From: UBA6623 sp965238125
Lineage (GTDB): Bacteria > Acidobacteriota > Terriglobia > Bryobacterales > UBA6623
DNA: 64,000 nucleotides
Reading direction: 5' to 3'
Assembly: GCA_965238125.1 (NCBI GenBank)
Contig: OZ250179.1
Location: forward strand, 930,001 to 994,000
The position numbers and the translations under genes were made by a program. This document shows positions 46,233 through 54,679 of this stretch, piece after piece; the stretch's first letter is position 1; each line of letters opens with the position of its first letter. The notes below the pieces were generated by a model. It was not told the DNA's origin, ran no database searches, and saw only the letters and a program-made list of their open reading frames with translations.

Positions 46233-49200
46233 ATGCCTGTTATGCCAGCCAGCCGTTCCTCGAGTCGCGCCGCCTTGCTCGTAGCGGTTCTTTCCGCGTT
46301 CGTCATGCCTCCCGCGACGTCGGCGCAACAAGACGACGCGCCGCGATTGGACAACCCCGCCCAACACGCTCGTGACATGGCCGAAGGAATGAAACTTTTC
46401 TCGGAAAAGGTCGGGCCCTTGCTCGCCGAGAAGTGCTTGGTCTGCCACGGTGGCGGGCAAAAGCTGGGGGATTTCGACTTAACCACGCGCGAGGCGTTGC
46501 TGGCGAGCGGGAACCTGGGCGAAAGCGCGGCGGATAGCCGTTTACTCAAACTGATCCGGCATGAAGAAGAGCCCTACATGCCGTTCCAGCAGGCGAAACT
46601 CCGCGACGAAGCGGTCGACGCGATCGCTCGTTGGATTGACTTGGGCGCGCCCTACGATGAGCCCCTAGCCGATTCGTCCGCCGGCGCTCGATCCTCGCCC
46701 GACGCCCCGCTCGAAGTCACCGAAGAGCGGCGCGCTTTTTGGTCGTTTCGTCCGCTTGGCCGAGTTGCTCCGCCCTCGACCGGCGATTCGTCTTGGGCCC
46801 GGACGCCGATTGACCAATTCATCTCGCACAAGCTCGCATCGAAGGGCCTGAAACCAAATCCCGAGGCCGACCGCCGAACCCTGATTCGCCGTGTCTATTT
46901 GAACCTGCTCGGGCTGCCACCCGAACCGGAGCAGGTCGAGGCCTTTGTCAGCGACGCCTCTCCCGATGCCTACGGGAAGTTGATTGACCGCTTGCTTGAC
47001 TCCCCGCACTACGGCGAGCGCTGGGCCCGCCACTGGATGGACATCGCCCGCTTCGCCGAAAGCGACGGCTTCGAGCAGGATTACGACCGGCCCTACTCCT
47101 TCCACTACCGCGATTTTCTCATCCGTGCTTTCAACGGCGACATGCCCTACGATCGTTTTGTGGGTTGGCAGCTCGCCGGCGACGAGCTGGCCCCGGATAA
47201 TCCGCAAGCCATGATCGCCACCGGCTTTCTCGGCGGCGGCCCTTTTCCGACCCAGATCACCGAGGCTGAGTTCGAGACCGCGCGCTACGACGAATTGGAT
47301 GACATGATCGGCACGATGGGCACGGCCATGCTGGGCCTGACCGTCGGCTGCGCGCGATGCCACGACCACAAGTACGACCCCATTCCCAATCGCGATTACT
47401 ACCGTCTCGCTTCGGTCTTCGGACGCACGATTCGCTCCGAGATCGACTACGACCCCGACTGGGAAGCCTACCTGCAAGCGAAAGAAAAATGGGATAAGGA
47501 ACACGCCGCACTCGAAGCCGCCCGCGCCGACTACGACCGCAAGCGTCTTTCCGCGCCCTTCGAGAAATGGCTGAAACGCGCGGCACGGGGCGCGAAGCCG
47601 ACCATCCCCGCCACGCTGGCTTGGCGGGTGCTAGACCTAACGGAGTACGAGTCGAAGGGAGGCGCGATCTTTGAGAAGCTCGAGGACGGATCGTTGCTTG
47701 TCTCGGGGCCCAACACGAAATTCGACACCTACACCTTCACGGCGGAAACCGACACGACGGACATTGCTTCGATCCGCGTCGAGGCCCTGACCCATCCGTC
47801 GCTGTTCGAGCAGGGTCCCGGACGATCGATTTCAGGTCAGTTTCTGATGAGGTCGTTCCGCGTCGACGTGCAGCCGATCGCCGTCGGGGAGGTCGGCCCC
47901 ATCAAGACGGAGTTTGCCGCCGCGCGGGCAACCGATCATCTCGAGGAAGACGCGGATTCCGTCGAAGGCGCGGTGAATATCCGCGACACCTTCCTGGGAT
48001 GGACGCTGAGCCCTTCGGGCATCGGGGCGGATCAGGCGGCCGTCTTTGATTTCGCCAAGCCGATTGGATTCGAAGACGGCACGCGGCTGATTATCACCAT
48101 GCGCTTCCCGTACAACACGCAATTTGCGCTTGGCCGACCGCGTTTGTCGATCTCGACCGAGAGCGGTCTGGAGGCGGCGGTGGGCGGCGGTGTCCCGCAA
48201 AACGTTGTCGAGGGCTTTGCGGTGCTCAAGCGGCAAGGGAAATCCGCTCTGCTCGACAAACAGCGCGCGGCCCTATTCGGCTGGTTTGCGCGTTCGGACA
48301 AGCGCGGTCGGGAACACGGCGAGAAGCTGCGGGCGCATCGGGACGCCAAACCGCTCTCGCCGAAGACGAAGATGCAGGTCACTTCAGAGGGCTTTTCGCC
48401 CAGGGAGCACGCCGCCGACGGCCGCGGCTACCCGCACTATTACGAGAAAACGCATTTCTTGAACCGAGGCGACGCGAATAACAAGGGCGCTGTCGCGGAG
48501 CCGGGGTTCCTGCAAGTGTTGATGCGCGACGGGCGCGATGAAACCGATTGGCGCGTTTCGCCCCCTTCCGATTGGCAGCGGACCGGATTCAACCGGGCCT
48601 CCCTGGCCCGTTGGATGACCGACGCGGACAACGGCGGTGGGGCGCTCTTAGCGCGCGTCATTGTCAATCGTCTTTGGCATCACCACTTCGGCCGCGGGAT
48701 CGCCGCCTCGCCCAATGATTTCGGCATGCAAGGCGAACGGCCCACTCACCCCGAACTGCTCGATTGGCTGGCGCGAAATCTGATCGATCACGGCTGGCGG
48801 CTCAAACGTCTCCACAAATTGATCCTGATGAGCGCCGTCTATCAAGTCAGCGCCGCGCATGACGCCGACAAGGCCGCCGTCGACATCGGCAATCTCTACC
48901 GTTGGCGCTGGACGCCGCGGCGGCTGGAAGCCGAAGCGGTTCGCGACTCGCTGTTGCAAGTCTCGGGGTTGCTTGACCCAACGATGTACGGCCCCGGCTC
49001 GCTGCGGGCGGAGATGCAACGACGCAGCATCTACTTTTTCATCAAACGCAGCGAACTGATTCCGTCGATGATGTTGTTCGACTGGCCCGAGCACTTGGTC
49101 GGAATTGGGCGTCGACCTTCCACTACCATCGCGCCCCAGGCACTGATGTTTCTCAACAGCCCGCAAGCACGCCGCTATGCCGAGGGGTTGGCGGGGCGGC

Positions 49201-49415
49201 TCAACGGGCGAAAAGGGGTGGCGGCGATTCGTGAAGCGTACCGGATTGCTTACGGTCGCGAGCCCGCGCCCAGCGAAATTGCCGATGGGGAACAGTTCCT
49301 CGACCAACAACGCCGGTCGTACAAAGGCGAAAGCCGTGCCGCCTCCGCGGCCTCGGCGCTGGCTGACTATTGCCAGACGCTGCTTGGTCTCAACGAGTTT
49401 CTGTATATTCGATAA
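46233..49415 (+). CDS. DUF1549/DUF1553 exported protein with N-terminal cytochrome c
   Basis: This is a 1060-residue protein from ATG 46233 (a second ATG four codons on is possible). A signal peptide ends near residue 31. A planctomycete-type cytochrome c domain follows with C68-x2-C71-H72 (CLVCH). Then DUF1549 (WARTPIDQFI, LNLLGLPPEPEQV, YGERWARHWMDIARFAESDGFEQDY, and a CARCHDHKYDPIP heme-like motif), a large beta domain (about 480-700) and DUF1553 (RVIVNRLWHHHFGRGI, LLDWLARNLIDHGW, SAVYQVS, WRWTPRRLEAEAVRD). The family is exported and nearly always linked to DUF1501 proteins; the role is unknown, perhaps oxidative attack on complex polysaccharide. Confidence 0.93.
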   Translation: MPVMPASRSSSRAALLVAVLSAFVMPPATSAQQDDAPRLDNPAQHARDMAEGMKLFSEKVGPLLAEKCLVCHGGGQKLGDFDLTTREALLASGNLGESAADSRLLKLIRHEEEPYMPFQQAKLRDEAVDAIARWIDLGAPYDEPLADSSAGARSSPDAPLEVTEERRAFWSFRPLGRVAPPSTGDSSWARTPIDQFISHKLASKGLKPNPEADRRTLIRRVYLNLLGLPPEPEQVEAFVSDASPDAYGKLIDRLLDSPHYGERWARHWMDIARFAESDGFEQDYDRPYSFHYRDFLIRAFNGDMPYDRFVGWQLAGDELAPDNPQAMIATGFLGGGPFPTQITEAEFETARYDELDDMIGTMGTAMLGLTVGCARCHDHKYDPIPNRDYYRLASVFGRTIRSEIDYDPDWEAYLQAKEKWDKEHAALEAARADYDRKRLSAPFEKWLKRAARGAKPTIPATLAWRVLDLTEYESKGGAIFEKLEDGSLLVSGPNTKFDTYTFTAETDTTDIASIRVEALTHPSLFEQGPGRSISGQFLMRSFRVDVQPIAVGEVGPIKTEFAAARATDHLEEDADSVEGAVNIRDTFLGWTLSPSGIGADQAAVFDFAKPIGFEDGTRLIITMRFPYNTQFALGRPRLSISTESGLEAAVGGGVPQNVVEGFAVLKRQGKSALLDKQRAALFGWFARSDKRGREHGEKLRAHRDAKPLSPKTKMQVTSEGFSPREHAADGRGYPHYYEKTHFLNRGDANNKGAVAEPGFLQVLMRDGRDETDWRVSPPSDWQRTGFNRASLARWMTDADNGGGALLARVIVNRLWHHHFGRGIAASPNDFGMQGERPTHPELLDWLARNLIDHGWRLKRLHKLILMSAVYQVSAAHDADKAAVDIGNLYRWRWTPRRLEAEAVRDSLLQVSGLLDPTMYGPGSLRAEMQRRSIYFFIKRSELIPSMMLFDWPEHLVGIGRRPSTTIAPQALMFLNSPQARRYAEGLAGRLNGRKGVAAIREAYRIAYGREPAPSEIADGEQFLDQQRRSYKGESRAASAASALADYCQTLLGLNEFLYIR

Positions 49416-49692
49416 GTCGCGGCCATGGCGCGCCGTCGTTTTGGTCCGCCGGAATTCCTGAAACTCGGGCGCTTTCACAGGTGGGGAGGCCGGTGTCAGG
49501 CTAATATCGGCTCCTGGGCGCAAGCCCGGGGGGGGCCTGCGCCCCGGGCCAACCGGGGCCCACGCCAAATGGCTTGCTTTGGGGGGACGAGACCATGTAC
49601 CATTGCGAAGCCGGTCACGCAAATCGGAAATTCCGGTTAACGGTCCGGATTGAGGAAACCAAGGCCATACCTCGGAGGCCTAAGGAGGATTC

Positions 49693-49734
49693 ATGCAGGC
49701 AATCTGGATGATCTCCTCAGTGTTAGCCCTACTA
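49693..49734 (+). pseudogene. Exported ankyrin-repeat protein, first 14 codons before the IS
   Basis: ATG 49693 follows AAGGAGG. The codons MQAIWMISSVLALL are the beginning of a signal peptide that is completed on the far side of the IS by IPLNAYAGD. The insertion thus lies inside the signal peptide. Without it the gene would encode about 247 residues. Confidence 0.75.
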
Positions 49735-50827
49735 CTGAGTCTCGCATAATATACTGTCAATCGAGACAAAGAGAAGACTGTTTCCAGAAAGCGGTAATCA
49801 AGCGCGGTTTGCGGCGCATTCGCCGCAGCGCTTTGCGGGCGCGCTCGTCGAGTTCCCAGTAGTCCTTCGGGCAGACGTTGGGCAACTCGTGCTGCTTCCA
49901 GTACGCCCAAATGTATTCCACCGGGTTCAACTCCGGCGCATAGGGCGGCAAGTACTCCGTTGCGATGTGATCCTCGGAGAGCTGGATGAACTCCCGCACC
50001 AGGCGGCTGCGGTGCGCCGGCAGCCGGTCCCAGACGATCAGCAGTGGGCCGTCGATGTGGCGCACCAAAGCCTTCAGGAAGTCGATGACCTCCAGCTCGC
50101 CGATCGCGCCGGGATAGAGCCGGAAGTAAAAGTTGCGCAACGTCAGCCCGGCCGACACCGACAGCTTGTCCCAGTTGAAGTTGAACTCCAACACCGGTGT
50201 CTCGCCGCGCGGCGCCCAGGTGCGGCAACGATGCGGCTTCTGACTCAATCCGCTTTCGTCGATGAAGACGATCGTACGTTCTTCTTTGCGGGCTTTTTTT
50301 TAATGGCCGGCCAAGTCTTGCGCTGCCAGCCGCGGATGGCCTCTTCGTTGCGCTCCCGCGCTTTGCCGACGGGCCGTTGCGGGCTCCAACCGAGCGCCCG
50401 CAGGATCTTCCAGACATGGCCCTCGTGATAGCGCACGCCGAACTCGTCTCCGATCAGACGAGCGACCCGCGGACAGCTCCACAGCGGCGTCGGGAAGCCG
50501 TGCGCCTCGGGGCCTTCCAGCAGCAACGCCTCGAGGCGTTCGAGCTGCGCGGCGTCCAACAGCGGCTTACGGCCGGCGCGGCCGGCCTGGCGCAACCCGG
50601 CTTCGCCGTCACGCCGGTATCGTCGCAGCCACTCGCTGACGCTTTGCCGCGCGACCTTCAATCGCCTCGCTGTCTCGGACTGACTACAGCCTTGCTCGAC
50701 CAACCGGATCGCTTTGAAACGGCGCTTCTCCAGGGCCTCGAAATCCCGCCGTACGCCTTTTGTATTTCCCATACATACAAAGACGTACGTACCCCAAAAA
50801 GGTGTCACTTTATTTTGCGAGACTCAA
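49735..50827 (-). mobile_element. IS630-family element, type A copy 3 (1093 bp)
   Basis: It is bounded by TA at 49733-49734 and 50828-50829. It is almost identical to copies 1 and 2 and of equal length. It interrupts the signal-peptide coding region of the ankyrin protein. Confidence 0.93.
49757..50772 (-). CDS. IS630 transposase (type A), copy 3
   Basis: It has the same two-frame structure as copy 1: ATG 50772, first frame to 50245, an A8 slip site on the coding strand at 50294-50301, and the -1 frame ending at 49757. The protein sequence is identical to copy 1 as far as I can compare, which suggests very recent movement. Confidence 0.9.
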
Positions 50828-51531
50828 TAATTCCGCTGAACGCCTATGCGGGGGATGTTGATTCAGAGCTCATCGCCGCAGCGGTTCAAGGCGATAGCGA
50901 CACTGTGAGCGCCCTACTGGCCGAGGGCGCCGACGTGAATGGCGCGGACAGGTATGGCTGGACACCCCTGCTGCTGGCGGCATTGGCGGGGCGAGCCGAT
51001 GTCGCCCGAACCTTACTGGCTAACGGCGCCAATGTGAATGCGAAAGGGAAGGGGGATGACACAGCCCTGATTTGGGCCGCAACCCTAGGCCACACTCACA
51101 TCGTGCGAATACTGGCGGCTGAAGGGTCGGACCTGGATGCAAGAGACCGGGAGGGACGGTCAGCCTTGATGTGGGCGGAACGGAACGACCACAGGTCGAC
51201 CCTCCAAACCTTACTAACCAAAGGCGCGGATGTGAATGCCGAAGACAAGAGCGGTCGGACTGCTTTGACCCTTGCGGCGGAAAAGGGCCACACCGAGTGT
51301 GTGGAAGCGCTACTAGCCAAAGGCGCGAACATCGACGCGAGGGACCGGAATCGTTGGACGCCCCTGATGCTGGCGGCGAAAAACGGGCACACCGCCTGCG
51401 TGCGGTCCTTACTAGCCAACGGAGCGGATGTGAATGCCGAAAACACCGCCGGCCAGAGCTCCTTGATGCTGGTAACCGAAGCGCACACTACCATCGCGCG
51501 GCTGCTCAAGGAGGCTGGTGCGCGGGAATAA
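50828..51531 (+). pseudogene. Exported ankyrin-repeat protein, main part beyond the IS
   Basis: From the TA duplication the frame gives 233 residues. After IPLNAYAGD (signal-peptide end) about seven ankyrin repeats follow, with the usual GxTPLMLAAxxGHxxxVxxLLxxGADVN consensus (for example GWTPLLLAALAGRADVARTL, GRTALTLAAEKGHTECVEAL). The protein is therefore a periplasmic or surface protein-binding module. The multicopper oxidase gene begins 15 bp after its stop, so it may have been co-transcribed with it. The IS cuts it from its promoter and signal peptide. Confidence 0.88.
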
Positions 51532-51546
51532 CTTAAGGGAATCAAT

Positions 51547-53484
51547 ATGACTCAAGACGATTCCGTGACAACCTCCGCCGGGCACATTCAGCGGGCGCGA
51601 GACGATTCCACCCCTGAAAACCGCCTCACAGAAAAGGGTTCGACGATGAGCCGACGCCAGCTTCTGGTTGCCGGCACGGGCACTGCGGCAGCCGTCATCA
51701 CGTCGTGCAAGTCGTCGGGTGCGAGACCCCAGTCGCCGGGGATTAACGTCGATCAAGGGGACTCCTCTACTTCTCCATCGTTTAGTCAGCCGCCCCGGGT
51801 GGAAGCCCGCAATGGTGAGCTTTCCCACCAGATGAATGTGGCGATCGCGGAATTGAGGGTTGTTCGCAGCGGGGAGGAATCCATAGGCCGAGTGCCGACC
51901 TATAACCAGGCCGTTCCCGGGGCTTCGCTCTACGTCGACCCGGGCAGCGTGATGCACATCGAGCTGATCAACGAGCTTCAGATACCGAACGACAGACGCG
52001 ATCCCACGGTTCATAACGAACCCGGGTTCTTCTCCCATACCAACCTCCATACCCACGGGCTCATGGTGTCGCCCTGCAGTGTCGACCACTCAGGCAAGCC
52101 GGTCTGTACGGGTCCAAAGATGTGCCGGGATCTAGCCTTCTCATCGGACGATGTTCTGGTCGATGTTCCTCCAGGGTTCGCCCACAGCCATTGCATCGTT
52201 CTGCCGGATTTTCATGCGCCGGGCACCTACTGGTATCACGCCCACCGGCACGGGTCCACCGCCTTTCAGGGAGCAAGCGGCATGGCCGGGGCCATCATGA
52301 TCCGCGAACCCGCCGGGCAGGAACTCGTCCCCCCACAACTCGATAAAGTATGGCTGCTGCAAGAGCTGATCTTTGACAGGAGCGGCGAAATCAACCCTAT
52401 GCTCGTCTATGGTGGGGGAATTTTCGAACACTCAGCGGGGTTCTTTGTCAATGGGTTATGCAAGCCCACCCTTCAGATGTCGACCGGTCAAACCCAGCGT
52501 TGGCGGTTTGTCAACGCCACGGGGTGGCCTCGCGGGCTAATCCAGCTCCGTCTTGTCAAGTGCAGCGACGACCCCAGCGCTGTTTGCGACGACTCCGTTC
52601 CCCCGCCTGGCAACAATACACCCATGCACCTGATCGCCGTGGACGGTATTTCGTTCTACGGATTCAAGCCGCAGCCCGTGGAGCAGCACTTGATGACGCC
52701 GGGCAACCGAGCTGACTTCTTGATCAATATCCCCCGAGGGGGCAAGGGGAAGTATAAGTTGGTCAAGGATCGATACCCGGCGGACGCTACCGATCCCAAC
52801 TCAGGGATTCCCGCCGGAGGATCTATCGGCTCTGAACAAGTTCTTGCTTTTATCGAAGTGCACGACTCGACTTTGGACGAGGAGCTGCCTTCCGTAATCC
52901 CGGGCGTTCGGCCGTTCTATCTGGAGCCGATTACAAATGTAGACACGATTCGGAAGACGCCCGTGGCCTTCGAGGTCCCCCAACTGCGAATATTCCACAT
53001 CAATGGGAAGCCCTATGACCCCAACCGGATCGATATCACCGTGCCGCTGAACACATCGCAGCAATGGACCCTGGAGAATAAGCAACCACCGAATTTTCCC
53101 TCCCAGCTAGTGCACCCCTTCCATATTCACGTGAATCCGTTCCAACTCGTGGGTCCCAAGATTGATCCGAATGGAGCTGATGAACCTTTCAATTGGATGT
53201 GGATGGACACCGTGGGCGTTCCGGCCGGCTCATTTGAAAACCCGGGAAAGCTGACGATCAACTCCCGGTTTCTCGTCTATAACGGCGAGTACGTGTTGCA
53301 CTGTCATATGCTTTCTCATGAGGATCAAGGCATGATGCAGAATGTGTTGGCCGATGGCGATGGCGTTCTCCCATGCACTCCTCTCTCGGTTCCGCCCGAA
53401 GCGGCGGTTCAGGCGGTCAGGAGATCGTCGTCGGGCGGGCGTCTACCGCCCCGGAGCAGAGCGAGACGTCCTCGCCGGTCGTAA
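51547..53484 (+). CDS. Multicopper oxidase, Tat-exported
   Basis: 645 residues from ATG 51547; a start at ATG 51646 would give 612 and puts the twin-arginine signal (MSRRQLLVAGTGTAAAV, followed by ITSC) right at the N-terminus, which fits better. Three cupredoxin domains carry all copper ligands: NLHTHGL, YWYHAHRHGS, HPFHIHVNPF and VLHCHMLSHEDQGMM, giving the T1 site and the trinuclear cluster. It oxidises a metal ion or phenolic substrate with reduction of oxygen to water; the true substrate is unknown. The last 30 residues are Arg/Ser/Pro-rich and end just before an IS630 copy, so the C-terminus may be altered. Confidence 0.93.
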   Translation: MTQDDSVTTSAGHIQRARDDSTPENRLTEKGSTMSRRQLLVAGTGTAAAVITSCKSSGARPQSPGINVDQGDSSTSPSFSQPPRVEARNGELSHQMNVAIAELRVVRSGEESIGRVPTYNQAVPGASLYVDPGSVMHIELINELQIPNDRRDPTVHNEPGFFSHTNLHTHGLMVSPCSVDHSGKPVCTGPKMCRDLAFSSDDVLVDVPPGFAHSHCIVLPDFHAPGTYWYHAHRHGSTAFQGASGMAGAIMIREPAGQELVPPQLDKVWLLQELIFDRSGEINPMLVYGGGIFEHSAGFFVNGLCKPTLQMSTGQTQRWRFVNATGWPRGLIQLRLVKCSDDPSAVCDDSVPPPGNNTPMHLIAVDGISFYGFKPQPVEQHLMTPGNRADFLINIPRGGKGKYKLVKDRYPADATDPNSGIPAGGSIGSEQVLAFIEVHDSTLDEELPSVIPGVRPFYLEPITNVDTIRKTPVAFEVPQLRIFHINGKPYDPNRIDITVPLNTSQQWTLENKQPPNFPSQLVHPFHIHVNPFQLVGPKIDPNGADEPFNWMWMDTVGVPAGSFENPGKLTINSRFLVYNGEYVLHCHMLSHEDQGMMQNVLADGDGVLPCTPLSVPPEAAVQAVRRSSSGGRLPPRSRARRPRRS

Positions 53485-53517
53485 TCCGGCCCGAAACGTC
53501 GGCCCGGCAGCCACCTA

Positions 53518-54611
53518 TTGAGTCTCGCAAAATAGAGTGACACCTTTTGGTGTTGCCGTACGTATTCTTATGTATGGGAACACCGAAAGGAAAGCGCCGC
53601 GATTTCGAAGCATTGGAGAAACGCCGTTTCGAAGCGATGCGTTTGCTCGATGAAGGACTCAATCAGTCCGAAACCGCCAGGCGTCTGACAGTCGCCCGCC
53701 AAACCGTCAGTGAGTGGCGACGACAGTACCTGGCGCAAGGCGAGGCCGGGCTGCGCAAGGCCGGCCGCGCCGGCCGCAAGCCGCTATTAGACGCCACGCA
53801 GCTCGAACGCCTGGAGATCCTGCTGCTCGAAGGCCCCGAGGCGCACGGCTTCCCGACGCCGTTGTGGAGCTGTCCGCAGGTGGCTCGTCTGATCCGAGAC
53901 GAGTTCGGCGTGCGCTATCACGAGGGCCATGTCTGGAAGATCCTGCGGGCGCTCGGCTGGAGCCCGCAACGCCCGGTCGGCAAAGCCCGCGAGCGCAACG
54001 AAGAGGCCATCCGCGACTGGAAGTGCAAGAGGTGGCCGGCCATTAAAAAAAAGCCCGCAAACAAGACCGCACGATCGTCTTCATCGACGAAAGCGGATGG
54101 AGTCAGAAGCCGCATCGTTGCCGCACCTGGGCGCCGCGCGGCGAGACGCCGCTGCTGGAGTTCAACTTCAATTGGCAGAAGCTTTCGGTGTCGGCCGGGT
54201 TGACGTTGCGCAACTTTTACTTTCGGCTCTATCCCGGCGCGATTGGCGAGTTGGAGGTCATCGACTTTCTGAAGGCCTTGGTTCGCCACATGGACGGCCC
54301 GTTGATGATCGTCTGGGACCGCTTGCCGGCGCATCGCAGTCGGATGGTGCGAGAGTTCATTGAACTCTCGCAAGGCCATATCGTGACGGAGTAATTGCCG
54401 GCGTATGCGCCGGAGCTGAATCCGGTGGAATACATCTGGGCGTACTGGAAACAGCACGAGTTGCCGAACGTCTGTCCGAAGGACTACTGGGAACTCGACG
54501 AACGTGCCCGCAAAACGCTGCGGCGCATGCGCCGCAAACCGCGCTTGATTACCGCTTTCTGGAAACAGTCTTCTCTTTGTCTCGATTGACAGGATATTAT
54601 GCGAGACTCAA
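53518..54611 (+). mobile_element. IS630-family element, type B copy 3 (1094 bp), defective
   Basis: It is bounded by TA at 53516-53517 and 54612-54613. It is nearly identical to copies 1 and 2 of type B but carries a nonsense codon in the transposase. It lies between convergent genes (multicopper oxidase and TonB receptor) and may have replaced the end of the oxidase gene. Confidence 0.92.
53574..54589 (+). pseudogene. IS630 transposase (type B), copy 3, with nonsense codon
   Basis: The first frame (ATG 53574) and the A8 slip site at 54045-54052 are as in the other copies. In the -1 frame a TAT codon is changed to TAA at 54392-54394, after HIVTE, so the polypeptide ends before the catalytic Glu motif LNPVEYIW. 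The element cannot move by itself but may be mobilised by the intact copies. Confidence 0.88.
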
Positions 54612-54644
54612 TAAGCCGGGTCTGACACATTTGGGAAACCTTCC

Positions 54645-54660
54645 CCTACGTTTTCGTAGG
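54645..54660 (-). terminator. Possible terminator hairpin of the TonB-receptor operon
   Basis: CCTACG-TTTT-CGTAGG forms a perfect 6-bp stem about 20 bp after the receptor stop codon (minus strand), next to a second small palindrome (GGGAAACCTTCCC, 54633-54645). On the minus strand no strong T run follows, so termination is uncertain. Confidence 0.35.
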
Positions 54661-54679
54661 CGACGGTGGGTTGCGCCCG

